Part shown: positions 33,596 to 45,497 of the stretch, one piece after another
Layout: each line of letters opens with the position of its first letter
How positions within the stretch are numbered: the first letter of the stretch is position 1
Origin: Persicaria tinctoria
Taxonomy: Eukaryota; Streptophyta; Magnoliopsida; Caryophyllales; Polygonaceae
Reading direction: 5' to 3'
DNA length: 64,000 nucleotides
Assembly: GCA_037127255.1 (NCBI GenBank)
Contig: JBANSL010000016.1
Location: 1,986,501-2,050,500, forward strand
Position numbers and translations under genes: made by a program
Notes under the pieces: model-generated
What the model was told of the DNA's origin: nothing
Database searches by the model: none
What the model saw: only the letters and a program-made list of their open reading frames with translations

Positions 33596-36096
33596 ATGGC
33601 GAGTTACGGGTTGATGAACTTGGTCCATTTGAGTCCCGGAGGGGGTCAGAAGGCTGTGAATTTGAGCCCCCAAAGCATTGGGATGGTTACACTGAAGGAA
33701 CAAGTATCGTTTAGAGTAGCAGGGGTGCATTCGTATAAGAAGAATCCGAGTCGAATTGTGGTTTTGTGCATGTTGCAACCTGGAGGTGAGCTTCAATCGG
33801 GAGCTAGTTCAATCACAGTATCTGATGAAGAGATCAACATATCCATAGGGCGGGATGTTAGGGGTTTGGAACCCAGTGATGCGCCTAAGATTGATCTTGA
33901 AGCCGGTGGTGGCAGCGGCGGCGGCGGAGATATTGGAGATGGTGACGGCGGAAATGGGAATTATTTTGGTGGCAGTGGAGGCGGTGGCGGTGGCGGAGGC
34001 GATGGTGGCGAAGAAGAAGAGTATCAAGAGAAGGAATTCGGCCCGTTAATGAAGTTTGAGGAGGTGATGAGGGAAGTAGAGGCCCGAGGAGCTACCCTCC
34101 CGGAGGATTTGCTCAAGGCCGCTCAGAACGGGGAGCTTCGCGAATTGCTTCTCTTGAGATATTTGGATCTGCAGGTGAATCATTCAATCGCTGATTGATG
34201 TTGTTGTCATTCATTGTTTATGCATTTGCATTCATGTGTGATTTTTGACTCTTGTGTTTGGCTGTCTTGTTGCAGGGTTCGGTGTGGCCTCTGGGTTTTT
34301 TGATGAGGTCATGGGCTATGCTTCGCAACCGAATGTTGGCTGATCCGGCGTTCCTTTTTAAAATAGGAACCGAGGTTAGCGACATATATCACCGAGATTC
34401 TTAAGCCATATTATTAGTAATGTTGGTTTTTATGTTTAGTCCTCTTTTTTGGTGTATGGAGAAGTCATGGTTATACAATGAACTTGCTGCAGATAGTGAT
34501 TGATTCTGTTTGTGCCACATTTGCTGAAGTTCAAAAACGAGGGGAAGACTTTTGGTCGGAGTTTGAATTGTATGTAGCGGACCTCTTGGTCGGGGTTGTC
34601 GTTAATATTGCCTTAGTTGGTATGCTAGCACCTTATGTACGCGTTGGGCAGCCATCTGCGTCTGGAGGTTTACTTGGTGGTTTCCAGAAGATGTATGCAG
34701 ATCTTCCAAGCAGGTTATCATCCAAGTTACCACACAATTCCCATTGCTGCATATTTGTATATTAGTCGAGGAATAAACTTTTTACTTCATCTTCTCAGTG
34801 TATTTGAAGCGGAAAGACCAGGATCCAGGTTTTCTGTAAAACAGCGGATTGCCACATACTTCTTTAAGGTAACACTTTGATACTCTTTATATTGAATTGC
34901 CTGAAAATTGAACTTTTAGTTTTTGCATTCAACTTCTGTCTGATTTGCATTTTCAGGGTGTTCTGTACGGGGCAGTTGGATTCGGATGTGGTTTAGTTGG
35001 GCAAGGGATTGCTAATTTGATTATGACTGCGAAGAGGTATGCTGCCTGTCTTTGCAGTACACAATGACACTGCATTGTGCTATGCGCTCTACTTGCTTGC
35101 TTTAAGAACGGCGAGTACCAAGGACTAAGAGGCTAAAACTAGCATGAGATTGCTTTTTTAACTCCTTTTTTTTTTCCCTTTTTATATGGCTGATTACGCA
35201 ACTTAGCATGAGTTAAAGTTTACACAGCGAAATGAGTAGGCTATACCTAGATGAAAGCTTAAAGGAAGAAGTTCCATACATACGTACTTGATGTTAGTTT
35301 CAGCGTAGATGACAAGTTGAGGATTAACTGGATCACTTTTGGGATTCAAGTGGCTTAAAAAACTGAACATCTTAATTCCATTTGCCTCAACTATTTCTCT
35401 GGAAAATATAGCTATTCTTTGTGATTTACCTCTTGTTGATGCTGTTTACGAATGAAGTTGTACATCCCTTATTTCTGCAGCTTAGGGCAATTTAGACAAT
35501 TCTACTTGACTGTTCTTCTGTATTTATGTCAACTTATGTGCTTGAAGAAAGTGCTGCCCTACATTCCAATTATCTCCCTAACTTTCGGTTTGAAATTCGG
35601 CCATAAATTTTCAGAAAGAGAGCGACTTTGAGATTTCAAAGTTGATGTTCATTGAGAAACTTATTACTGATTTGCATTCATTCTACTTTCTAGGAACATC
35701 AACAAGTCCGAAGATGATGTGCCCGTCCCACCTCTCGTAAAGAGTGCAGCTCTATGGGGTATGTTAAATCACTCTTCTGATTTCTAGGACCATCACCGAC
35801 TCTATAAATCGGTTGAGACCTTATTTTCACGATTATAATACCAACCAAGTCACGGAGTCAAGGTTGCAAATTGATTGATCCTTGTGCTTCTGCTACCTCC
35901 AGGTGTCTTCCTAGCGGTTTCTTCCAACACCAGGTACCAGATCATAAACGGGCTAGAGCGGCTAGTAGAAGCTTCGCCTCTGGGGAAGAAGGTTCCACCG
36001 GTTGCCTTGGCCTTCACCGTGGGCGTGAGGTTTGCCAACAACGTATACGGTGGCATGCAGTTCGTCGACTGGGCGAGGTGGAGCGGCGTCCAGTGA
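33596..36096 (+). CDS. RER: RETICULATA-RELATED (DUF3411) protein, plastid (435 aa)
   Basis: Seven exons: 33596-34174, 34276-34374, 34493-34713, 34799-34868, 34957-35036, 35694-35758, 35903-36096; all phases agree. The N-terminal ~60 residues look like a chloroplast transit peptide. Residues about 103-145 form an acidic, Gly-rich linker. The DUF3411 domain follows: FEEVMREVEARGATLPEDLL, LLLRYLDLQ, MRSWAMLRNRMLADPAFLFK, then hydrophobic spans near DLLVGVVVNIALVGMLAPYV, GVLYGAVGFGCGLVGQGIAN and the final SAALWGVFLAVSSNTRYQII...VEASPL. The family are inner-envelope plastid proteins needed for normal leaf mesophyll (reticulate leaf phenotype when lost); the molecular activity is not firmly known. 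The Gly-rich linker recalls the RER3/RER4 subgroup. Start chosen as the first ATG, with a Pro/Ser-rich leader upstream. Confidence 0.95.
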
Positions 36097-36576
36097 ATCC
36101 TTGTTGCATCTGATACAACTCTCAGTGCTAGTCTGTAATGGTTCTATTAATAAAGGCGGAATTTTTCGCCCATCTGAACCCCCTCATGTTATCATCTAGT
36201 ACTGGATTTGGGTTTTTATCAAGAAATTTAATGAAATGCAATCAAATTGGAAGCATCCATTTGCAATTTCAAATACAATTGTTAGAAATTTGGCTGTAAT
36301 TTCATCAAAATGTCATTGAACTGAGTTGACTCGGTCTGGACTCGGAGCCCATTACAGAATTAAACTGAACTAACGGATATATCAAATATCATACTATATG
36401 TTAATTTTCCCGCCTATTTTCCTATATAAACCCCAAATCCCAACAGCTTTTATCCTCCGCTCTGACTCTCTGAGTTCTTCATTTCCCCCACAAATAAAAA
36501 AAATCCCCAATTTTTTTCTTTTCAAATACCCTTTTTCTTGGTTCATCCAGAACCTGAATCCAAACCGCCACAAACT

Positions 36577-37413
36577 ATGACCAAGATTTACTCTTTCCGG
36601 CGTCTCCTCCAGTGTTTCACCGCCGGATCAACCTCCCCCGCCGCATCCACCACGGCGACCACCAAGAAACGTCTCAGCACCTCCCTGAGACGCCTCAGCA
36701 CCTCCCTGAGAGACGACATCCAAGACATAAAACCCCACCACCATCACCAGCATCACCACCGCCGGAGCAGAAGCACCCGCCAAGGCACCACCTCTAGCGC
36801 CGCCACCAGCAGAGTCAGAGACCACGACGCCTCGTCAACCTCCTCGGCCTCGTCCACCTCAAACGAAAGCGTTTCGAGCCACGTCGCTCCCCGCCCATCT
36901 AAATCGATGGTCATCTGCACCTTCTTCGGCCACCGCCGCTCCCACGTCTGGTTCTGCGTCCAAATTGACCGCCTATCCTCCAAGCCCTCCCTCCTCCTCG
37001 AGCTCTCCATCTCCACCGAGAGCCTAATCAAGGAGATGCAGTCCGGATTGGTCCGTATCGCGCTCGAATGCGACGGGTCGGATCTCGGACCGTGCCCGCT
37101 CCACTCCGTCCCCGTCTGGAGCATCTACTGCAACGGCCGCCGGATCGGGTTCGCCTCCCGGAGAAAAGCTTCCGACGAGACCCGATTGATGCTAAAGAAG
37201 ATGCAGAGCATGACCGTTGGCGCTGGGGTCATCCCATCCAGATCAAGATCCGAACTTGAAGGTCCAGATCAAGTTGGCGATGTTATGTATATGAGGGCTA
37301 ATTATGAATGGGTCGTCGGCGGTGCGGATTCGGAGTCATACCATCTGATCAGCCCGGATGATGACTGTCCAGGTCAGGATCTCAGTGTCTTCCTGTTAAG
37401 GAGCCGGAAATGA
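36577..37413 (+). CDS. MIZU-KUSSEI1-like protein (DUF617), 278 aa
   Basis: A single-exon gene. I start it at MTKIYSFRRLLQCF (36577); a frame-extended start at 36538 exists but is less like the family. Residues 30-115 are low-complexity (Ser/Thr/His-rich, with repeated RLSTSLR). The DUF617 domain covers about 120-277: VICTFFGHRRSHVWFCVQ, LLLELSISTESLIKEM, VRIALECDG, VPVWSIYCNGRRIGFASRR, MRANYEWVVGGADSESYHL and a C-terminal DLSVFLLRSRK. MIZ1 in Arabidopsis is needed for root hydrotropism; this protein is a family member, and orthology to MIZ1 itself is not claimed. High GC and lack of introns are usual for the family. A TATA-like TATATAAA lies at 36422-36429. Confidence 0.93.
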   Translation: MTKIYSFRRLLQCFTAGSTSPAASTTATTKKRLSTSLRRLSTSLRDDIQDIKPHHHHQHHHRRSRSTRQGTTSSAATSRVRDHDASSTSSASSTSNESVSSHVAPRPSKSMVICTFFGHRRSHVWFCVQIDRLSSKPSLLLELSISTESLIKEMQSGLVRIALECDGSDLGPCPLHSVPVWSIYCNGRRIGFASRRKASDETRLMLKKMQSMTVGAGVIPSRSRSELEGPDQVGDVMYMRANYEWVVGGADSESYHLISPDDDCPGQDLSVFLLRSRK

Positions 37414-37419
37414 TGTTTG

Positions 37420-38690
37420 ATGAAGAAGATGAAGTAAATCTTGATTCCAATCGAGGGTAATTTTGGAATTCGCCATCATCTTCTTGCTCTGGTCATCTTG
37501 ATTTGAGTGAAAACAAAGCGTTTTCTGTCTTTGGGGATTGCATTTGGGGTCTGTGTAACTTTATGGGAGAGAGTTTAGTTTGATTCTTTTTTTTTTTGGT
37601 TGTTGTTGTTGTTGTTGTAACTTTGTGTGTATTCCCCATTTTAGTAAACCCTAGCAAGTGGAATGTGTAATGTTGTTAAGTTGTTGTGTAATGAATGAAC
37701 AAGAGAAAGGGAAAAAGATTGAATCTTGATTGAAGATATAATGATCAGACTGAAAAGGGCTTGCAGATTCCTCCTTTTAATTGCTGTAATTTCAATTTCT
37801 GTGTGCATTGAGGCAGTTTGATAAGCTTTAAAGTGCTCATCTGTCTTTGTTATCTGAATACTGAGTAGTACTAGTAGTGCCCTCTCTCTGTTAGTTCTGT
37901 TTTCTTCACCTTTTCTGACCCCTTTCATTAAAATCTGAATCTTTGACCATGAATTGGAACACATCAGTTTTTTCTTCTTACTGATTTTAACTGCTCAGCC
38001 ACCCCAAATAAAAACTGCATCTTTAGTTCATTTTGTATGAATCAAGTTTCAGATTAAGGTATAGAGAGTTTGATAGAAAAATGCACAACTCAGATGCTTA
38101 AGCATCATAATTGACAGCCTTATAAAGTCGCGTGGGCATCTAACAATGATACAATAATTCCCTTTTCACTAAGGGCAACTAAAGGCAAAGTTTTCAGGAT
38201 TAGTTTAAGTTGTTATAATCATGAGAAGTTGTTCAAATAAGCATTTTGTCTAGCAATTTTCAAGTGGTTTCCTGGACTAACTTTATGGAGTGTCACATGA
38301 CTGGTCCAAGAAGCTTAGTTGCATTCATTTCGCTTGAAGCGCTGTTGTCGTTAAGTAGTTTAAAAAGACAAAATCATACTCGAAGAACCTTACTTTTGTC
38401 TAAACAAGATGAGTATGATTGCTAATTGCTATCGTATGCTTTCCTTGTTTAAAAAATTGAGCAATTTTATGCAAAAGGGTCACACCAATAAAAGCATGTT
38501 CTTGTCGTGTTCTTTAGGAATCGATTGTGTTACTAAATATCAAAACCTTGTAGCTGAATTGTCGTTGCCTGTCTCTATGAACAAAATTGAAACTCCAATC
38601 ATAGATGTACTCTTGTAATGATTCTTTGTCAATAGCTTTATGTGAAGCATATGGTGTATATCATTAGGAGTTGTGTTAAAAGAATACAAA
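37420..38690. other. 3' flank and spacer
   Basis: Contains the 3' UTR of the DUF617 gene (TTG-repeat at about 37600) and an AT-rich spacer. No gene is supported. Confidence 0.45.
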
Positions 38691-38947
38691 ATAAAAACAA
38701 GCAATCATGTTTTTCTCATGCATCAAACGCTAGCCTTCAAAAGGATTAAGGATTGGAACATGTTAGACTAACATTTCCATACACGGATTAAAAAGGGTAA
38801 AAGAGGGTTTGCCTAACGATGCGATAATAATGTGAAACACGCCATTTCAACTTAACATAAATTGAAATTATGTTTTTTTACCTTGGTTTTCTCTGATCCA
38901 GCTAAGATTACATGATACTTTTGAAATGATGTCGCTAAGAAATAAGC

Positions 38948-39014
38948 TAATCTGCATCCGGAGGCTCAGAGATAATCATGGAACGAATCAATCTGAGCCT
39001 CAGGATGCAGATTA
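38948..39014 (+). ncRNA. MIR2111: MIR2111-like hairpin
   Basis: The 5' arm at 38948-38970 starts TAATCTGCATCC and pairs with the 3' arm at 38992-39014, ending GGATGCAGATTACC. There is one mismatch over 23 bp and a 21-nt loop; flanking AAGAAATAAGC / CCCACTTCTT extend the stem. From memory miR2111 begins UAAUCUGCAUCCUGAGG; this 5' arm agrees except at position 13 (G for U) and two positions near the 3' end. The complement of the 3' arm keeps the canonical CCTGAGG. In legumes miR2111 is a shoot-to-root signal that targets the Kelch F-box TML and related genes. The three differences mean the mature form could be a variant or the locus could be decaying. Confidence 0.6.
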
Positions 39015-39340
39015 CCCACTTCTTACCAACAATATAAAATAAGTAGAAGATTTGTTGATGTTATCTAGTATAGCTTGTTGCAATTTATATAGCATCCAAG
39101 CATCAATTTTTGTTTTTTTTTTGTTTTTTTGGTTGGCATTAGACAAGGTTGCTGAAGATGCTTCTTTTTATGAGTATAAATATATTGGCTAGTTTAATAT
39201 ACTATTGAAGATTGTTCGTTCTCATATGTTTTTGTGACGGAAGTTAGTGTATCTATATGCTTATATGAGCTAAAATTCAATGGTTCAAAATGTGATAAAA
39301 TGTAATGGAAAGGAATCTAAGTTAAACATATTCAAATTTA

Positions 39341-42122
39341 GGGCCTGTTTGTTTGGAGGAAGGGAAAGGAAAGTAAAGGAAACATTTCAAGAGAAGGGAA
39401 AGGAAAGGAAAAGGGTTAAACTCCAATTTTGTTTGGTTAATTTAAGAAGGGAATCATTGCTTTCTTCGTTACCTTTTTATGTGTTTGGTTGATTTAAGGA
39501 AAGGAATGAAAACAAACAATAAGACTTTTGCATTTTTTTTTATTGTTTCCTAATATTATTGCAAAATCAAATAACAAGGATGAACAAATATAATAAACTC
39601 ATATAAAATCACTTGAAATCCAAATAGTCATAATTCCACACAGTCAGAAATCCATATAGCCAGAAACACCACTTTGCACTAAAAAAAGAAGAAGTTATAA
39701 CCACGTTCAAAAAGACATAAACAAGGTAGACTACGTGAAGTCATAAACACCACTTTGCAATAAAACAAAAGTTACAACCACATATATAAAATCCACACGA
39801 TCGGCTCCTCTTCTTGAGCAAGTCGATCACATATTGTCTCCTTAAACCGTTGTTAGCCTCAAAAGAATATATGAAGTTTATGTTCCTCTTCCATCAATAT
39901 CGTTGCTACCAACATATTTCAAAGGTATATTGGTTAAGGACAATAAATAAATTATTTAAATGAAATTTTGTTCAATTTCAAGTGTATACGCCAAATATAT
40001 ATAAACTACACAACCATTCATGTAGAATAAATGAAACAAACAGGATAGCTAATGCAGGAGAGTACAAGTAAGAACAATAAATTAATCCAAATATTAGTTG
40101 CAATAAATAAATAAAAATTGAAAGATGATCATGCAGATTCATACATACATGTATAAATCTAGAAGCACATCAGAAAAGTGGAAAGTGGCAAATCAGAAAA
40201 GCCAAAGCCTGATATTGACAGCTTTAAAAACATCACCCAATGTCAAGCCTTCAAAACTACAACTTGGTGAGAGATACTTTTGGGACTATAACCTAGAGCT
40301 ATTCCCTTGCCTTGCAACGCGATCTGTGGGTGGTGAATGCAGAGCTGGGATAGATCTGAAAACACCACAACCCCATACCTAGTTAACTACTTAACTACTC
40401 TCTTCTTTGAGATTCAATAGATATTGGGAGACCTACCAAAATTCCTAAGTTGATTATCAGTTCATAAGAATGGCCACAAGGCGTGCATTGCTTCTCTACA
40501 TTATAATCCTAGGAGTCATCGGCCTGCAACAGTACCGGGCTTCAATCTTTACCTTCATCTAACAATACCCATTTTAATATTATACATGTATAAGCAGAAC
40601 TCATTTCTCGATATCAAGCTGATCGAAGATTGTTGCAAGCAACTGCTAGAAGTATAATCAAGCTGGTGTACATCAGAAAGCAAGAGCAAATGGATACTTG
40701 ACGATTTTAACTTGTACAAATTCAGTTTTCATTAGCAATAGAAGCACATAGAAAAGTGGGAAGCACATTCACCTAAAATTGATGAGTGAGAAGTAGAACC
40801 ACTCTTACCTAACCTTGACTACACAACCATTCATGTATAATAAATTAAAAAAATATTAAACAAACAGGATACATAGCTGCTATCTTTCCAAATCAAGAGA
40901 CAACATCAAGGCATTCACAAATCACCCAATTTTCATTTCAATCAGTTTGTAATTCATGTAAATTTCCAAAATAGTGCTTCTCACTCATCTACTGTCATTA
41001 AAAATAAGAATGATGTTAGACAAATAGTAAAAATACCAGGAAGCTGAAATGGAATAATATTTAAAGATGATTTGTGCATTCAAAAGATGATTTATGCACA
41101 TAATATTTAAAGATGTATCAGGTCTTATGTGTATCTAAGGAACTTTTTTACTTCGAAATAGAAGCACTATTGAATTACACAGGTTGACTAGAAGCACATT
41201 TTTCACTTCAAAATGACAAAATAATAGAAATAACAAGTTGACATTGCAACAAAGGCATACTAAAGAGTCATACATCAATAAATTCCAATTCATTACTTGA
41301 AAAAAAAAATAATCCAGTTCACACAGCATAGAGATGACATCTACCTGAAATCAAATCTCAAATGGAGGAGAAGCAACAAAATAGAAGAAACACCGAATGT
41401 GTGAAGTAATCAGACCCTAATTCCTCCCTGTATAAAGTAGAAATTTTAGGGTTTTAGGAAAGGGGAAGCTATCTGTACAATTGAATAACAATAATCAAAG
41501 ATAAGCATAATCACAATGTGAAAGATATTACCAGTTGTGATTTAACCAAGAGCAACAAATGAGAGAAGGGAGAGATCGAAGATGGAGAGAGCCGATAAGC
41601 CAACGAGGGGATGAACCGAGAGCATCTGAGAGATACAGAAGCCACGACCAACTGCGAGAGATCGAAACCAAGAGCAATTGAGAGAGATCGAAACCAAGAG
41701 CAACCGAGAGAGATTGAAACCAAGAGCAACTGGGAGACGATATTACCTGTGATTTAACAAAGAGCAACAGAGAGAGATCGAAGCCAATAATTGAGACAGC
41801 GATAAGCCTAGTGAGACAGAGAGGGGATGAACGATTAGGAAAATCGTGGGAGCAACGCCATTGGAGAGAGGATTGCGAGGTCGAAGGCGCCTAGCGACCT
41901 TGAGGAAGAACGTCGCCTGACTCGCCCATCGGGGGATCTCGAGATAGAGAGATGAGAGATTGGGACGAGAATCCCTGATTTTTTTAGGGGTAACAGGTTG
42001 GGTGAACCGAATAACCTTCATAAAGAAATCAAACCTTTAAAGATGACAAACAAACAAGTCCAAAGATAAAGGGGCTTTATCATTCCTTTGTTGGGCTAAA
42101 AATTGAGAAAACAAACAGGCCC
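39341..42122. mobile_element. PIF/Harbinger-type element, 2.8 kb
   Basis: The ends are GGGCCTGTTTGTTT and its inverted copy AAACAAACAGGCCC, with a TTA target copy on each side (39338-39340 and 42123-42125). Subterminal purine-rich GGGAAAGGAAAGG lies at the left, and its partner (AGATAAAGGGGC...) at the right is weak. No transposase domain is readable, so it is non-autonomous or decayed. A minus-strand frame near the right end (41743-42021) is low-complexity Ser/Leu-rich. Confidence 0.8.
41640..41745. repeat. Tandem 28-30-bp GAGAGATCGAAACCAAGAGCAA repeats
   Basis: About four adjacent units of (A/C)GAGAGAT(C/T)GAAACCAAGAGCAA(C/T), with looser copies on either side (41525-41800). They encode the repetitive Ser/Leu-rich frames on the minus strand and lie near the right end of the Harbinger-type element. 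Confidence 0.8.
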
Positions 42123-42327
42123 TTAGTAAATTTAGGAAATGTTGATTAGACAAAGGAATAAGAACTATACTATGAAGATTGAAAGAGCATATGTACTTTT
42201 TTTTGAAATATTATAAGGTTAGTTGCTAACTTTGTCTATCAACAACAATCTCAGTGTACACGCCTTTTAATTAAATTGAAATCATGTTTTTATCTTGGTT
42301 TGTTCCGATCCAGCTTTCAACCGCTAA

Positions 42328-42686
42328 GAACGTCTTTAACCATGGTAATCATGTTGAGTACCATAACTTGCTTTTTGTCATTTCTCTTCCATCCACCTCA
42401 TTTTAATATTTGGTACTCCATAATTATGATACTTGACATGAATATCTTAATTCACTTTTTGCATCAAAATTGTTTTTTGCAATATTTTTTTGATGTAAAA
42501 ATCAAATGAGACCCACTATTAATTTTTGATTGGGTAATATTCTATGGTATTGTGTAAGAACTAGTATCATACACATCATACTTGAACTCACTTTTCTTTA
42601 TGAGTGCTTTCAAAAATCTTATTTTTTTTTACATTTTTTTTTAAAAAATTGATATGGTACTTAGAGTACCACCATTAAAGATGCTC
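42328..42686. mobile_element. Tourist-like MITE A
   Basis: Flanked by TAA at 42325-42327 and 42687-42689. The ends are related inverted repeats: GAACGTCTTTAACCATGGTA and the complement of the right end GAGCATCTTTAATGGTGGTA. The short TAA target and end structure fit PIF/Harbinger MITEs. Confidence 0.75.
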
Positions 42687-42689
42687 TAA

Positions 42690-43051
42690 GTGCTCGTTTG
42701 GATTGGTTTAAAAAACCCAGGAAGTGGAATATCCCAGAAAGTTGGATAGAATATCTGCGTTTGGTTAAAAAATTTGTTCTCCAAAAACCCAGGAATTGAA
42801 ATTCCCATGAATTTAACTTCCTGTGAAACACAGGAATTGAAATTACCAAGGGGGTACATGGTAAGACAACTTCCACCCTTTTCTTACTAATAAAAATCCC
42901 ATATTTATCTCAATATATCAAATCCACCATTTTTTCATTTTTCAACCAAACATGTTTCATAAAATCCCAGAAAGTGTAATTCATGGGAAGTAGACTTCCC
43001 ATGAATTAAATTCCCGAGAAGTATACTTCCTACGTTTATCCAAACGAGCAC
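42690..43051. mobile_element. Tourist-like MITE B
   Basis: Flanked by TAA at 42687-42689 (shared with MITE A) and 43052-43054. The 14-bp ends GTGCTCGTTTGGAT / ATCCAAACGAGCAC are exact inverted repeats. The interior repeats GGAATT, TTCCCATGAATT and AAACCCAGGAA in both orientations. Confidence 0.85.
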
Positions 43052-43054
43052 TAA

Positions 43055-43117
43055 GATTACATTAAACTTTTGGAAAGATGTCACCAAGAAATATGCTAAT
43101 TTGCATCCAGAGGCTAA
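43055..43117 (+). ncRNA. Degenerate second MIR2111-like arm
   Basis: GATTACATTAAACTTTTGGAAAGATGTC.CTAAGAAAT..GCTAAT parallels 38905-38950. It is followed by TAATTTGCATCCAGAGGCTAA at 43097-43117, which aligns with the 5' arm at 38948. Upstream similarity resumes left of the two MITEs (42270-42324, matching 38865-38900). No 3' arm follows, so no hairpin forms. This is a broken duplicate of the locus at 38948. Confidence 0.6.
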
Positions 43118-43119
43118 GA

Positions 43120-43481
43120 AACGATCTTTTATCTACGTGTCATTCTATCTGTATATATAAAATATAATCTATTTTCATAAATATATTTCCAATAATTTAT
43201 TCAAGATATCAATTAAATTCTAAGAAAATCCAACTTGATTTTTTTTTGAGCAAAAGTGTAAAACTTTCATTCCAACTTGATTTTTTAAAGTTTAACCTAT
43301 TATTATTATTTTATAAAATCATAACAACTAAGTATTTATTTAATATAACTAAGATTTAAGATATACCTATTACCGATTTAATGGATATATTTTTATAATT
43401 TACCCTAACAATTGAGCAGCATACTAGCATATCTTCCTACGGCTAAAGAAATTGCACGTAAATTCAAGATTTAATAAATTA
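43120..43481. other. AT-rich spacer
   Basis: No feature is visible between the MIR2111-like remnant and the MULE. Confidence 0.5.
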
Positions 43482-43729
43482 TATTTATTTGGCGAAACTA
43501 ATTAAAATAACCCGACCTTTAAGGGTGTGTTAAAAATATATCTCAACATTTCAAATGTAAGATAAATATCCCGAGCTTTAAGGATATGTTAAAAATATAT
43601 CCCTACCTTTCAAATGTAAGATAAATATATCAACCTTTATAAGTGATGTTCAAATAATATATAAAATAATTCTCTACTAAAAAAAACTAACATGGCATAC
43701 ATATGTGGCAAACTAAATTAATAAAAAAA

Positions 43730-45497
43730 GGCGAAACTAATTAAAATAACCCAACCTTTAAGAGGGTGTTAAAAATATATCCCCACCTTTCAAATGTAAG
43801 ATAAATATCCCGACCTTTATAAGTGATGGTAATATAATATCCCAAAATTTTCTCCCCCACAAAAATGATTAGTTTCGCCCCTAAACATTCAATTTAATAT
43901 CTATTTAATTTAAATTATTCGATTTAACACGTATTTATAGATTATAATTAAATTTAATCAAAAAAAATATAATAAAACAACTAAATATTTAAAATATAAT
44001 TTTCAATATCTTGATTGTGTAAAAATATCATTCAAGTTTATTAGATTAAATTAGATTGGTTTTTAAGTTTATCTTAATTTTTTATTTATTTTGGATTTAA
44101 TAAAAAAAATTACATTCTTTTATATATATTTTAATAATAATAATTTACTTCTTATATATAAATGAACACCAATGAATAATCGAAATAATTAAATTTTCAT
44201 TTCAATTTTGTAGTAACATAAAGTTTATAATTGACAAAATATTCTTCAGTTTTGATAGGTTAAGGGTGTGTTTGGTAAAAGAGGTTTTGTGGATAGTTGG
44301 AGTTGGAGCTGGAGCTGTAGTTGTAGTTAGAGGTAATTCAAGAAGTTAAGGCTAGTTTTTGTTTTTTTTAAAAAGCTTTAGAAAATCTTATTAAGTGTTT
44401 GATGTTTACGAGATTGTAAATAGTTATTTTTGGGTAAAATGACAATAATGGACTTGTAATTAAAGTATTTTTAACATTGCATGTGAGACACACGTGATCC
44501 CTTCTTCTCTCTTTCTTCCGTCCTGCTAGCTTCATTCTTACCCCCTGCCATTGCTACCCAACCCAGCAAGCTAGCTAACCCCTAACCCCCAAAATCATAC
44601 TTTAAAAAATCAACCTTCAATATATTTATATGAAACCAAAATCAGTTGATTAACTCTAATCCCCAACTGACCAAAATCAACATTAGTTGTCGAATTCCTC
44701 CCATAAATGTCGAACATCATAGCTTTGATCCACAAGGAGGGGGTGGCCACCGGCGCTCGAGCCTGAAATGGATGGGATGAATCCGGTACACCACCTCGTT
44801 CTCAATGATTTATGATTAACCGACCTTTCCGAAATTCAAAGCTCCGATGATGCCGGCGTTGAGGATAACTATAATTTCTATACTCCTTCAACATCACAAG
44901 TGAAGAGAGAGAATGGGAGAAGATGAATAGAAAGGGGTATAATAGACAAACATTTTAAATCTTGATTTCAAAGCTCCCAAAGCTTCTTCAATTAGATCCA
45001 AAATTTGGGTGAATGGAAGATACAACAAAACTACTACGAATCTCCAGCTCCTTGTAAACTTGACATGCCAAACACTCTTTACAAGTTTTTTATTTTTTCA
45101 AACCTCTAAAATCTCCTCCAAAGCTCTTACCAAACAGGCCCTAAATCACTAGCTAATTGAAAATATGTTATTTTGCTTTACATTTTTTTTATTTGGCTTG
45201 TTATAGATATTATTGATTTAAAAAAAGATATAAAAAGTTAGGTACAAATTAAATCTAAAACTACAAAAGTTTATTAAATAAACTTTTAAACTCATCTAAT
45301 TTAATTTTATATGTTTTATTTGAATTGAAAATACATGAGTAATACAATACATAAAATAAGAATTTTATTGGAGAGAAATCTTTAGGATATTTTATTACCA
45401 TCACTTATAAAGGTTAGGATATTTATTTTACATTTAAAAGGTTGAGATATATTTTTAACACCCCATTAAAGGTTGGGTTATTTTAATTAGTTTTGCC
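43730..45497. mobile_element. Inner MULE of the same family, nested, 9-bp TSD
   Basis: Exact 9-bp flanks ATAAAAAAA (43721-43729 and 45498-45506). The ends GGCGAAACTAATTAAAATAACCCAACC and GGTTGGGTTATTTTAATTAGTTTTGCC belong to the same family as the host element. Arms mirror for about 130 bp. The interior contains a PIF/Harbinger insertion (44264-45141). Confidence 0.9.
44264..45141. mobile_element. PIF/Harbinger-type element nested in the MULE
   Basis: Flanked by TAA (44261-44263 and 45142-45144). Ends: left GGGTGTGTTTGGTAAAAGAGG, right complement GGGCCTGTTTGGTAAGAGCTT. Subterminal GGAGCTGGAGCTG at the left pairs loosely with CTCCAGCTCC near 45045. Interior is GC-richer than the host; no transposase is evident. 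Confidence 0.8.

Noticed and set aside
33809..34049. Open frames on both strands over the RETICULATA-RELATED gene (Ala/Thr-rich and Ala/Val-rich)
   Set aside because: They are shadows of the Gly-codon-rich linker in the real frame and have no independent support.
38409..38618. Small open frame upstream of the MIR2111-like hairpin as a peptide gene
   Set aside because: No family resemblance, no supporting codon bias and no promoter signal.
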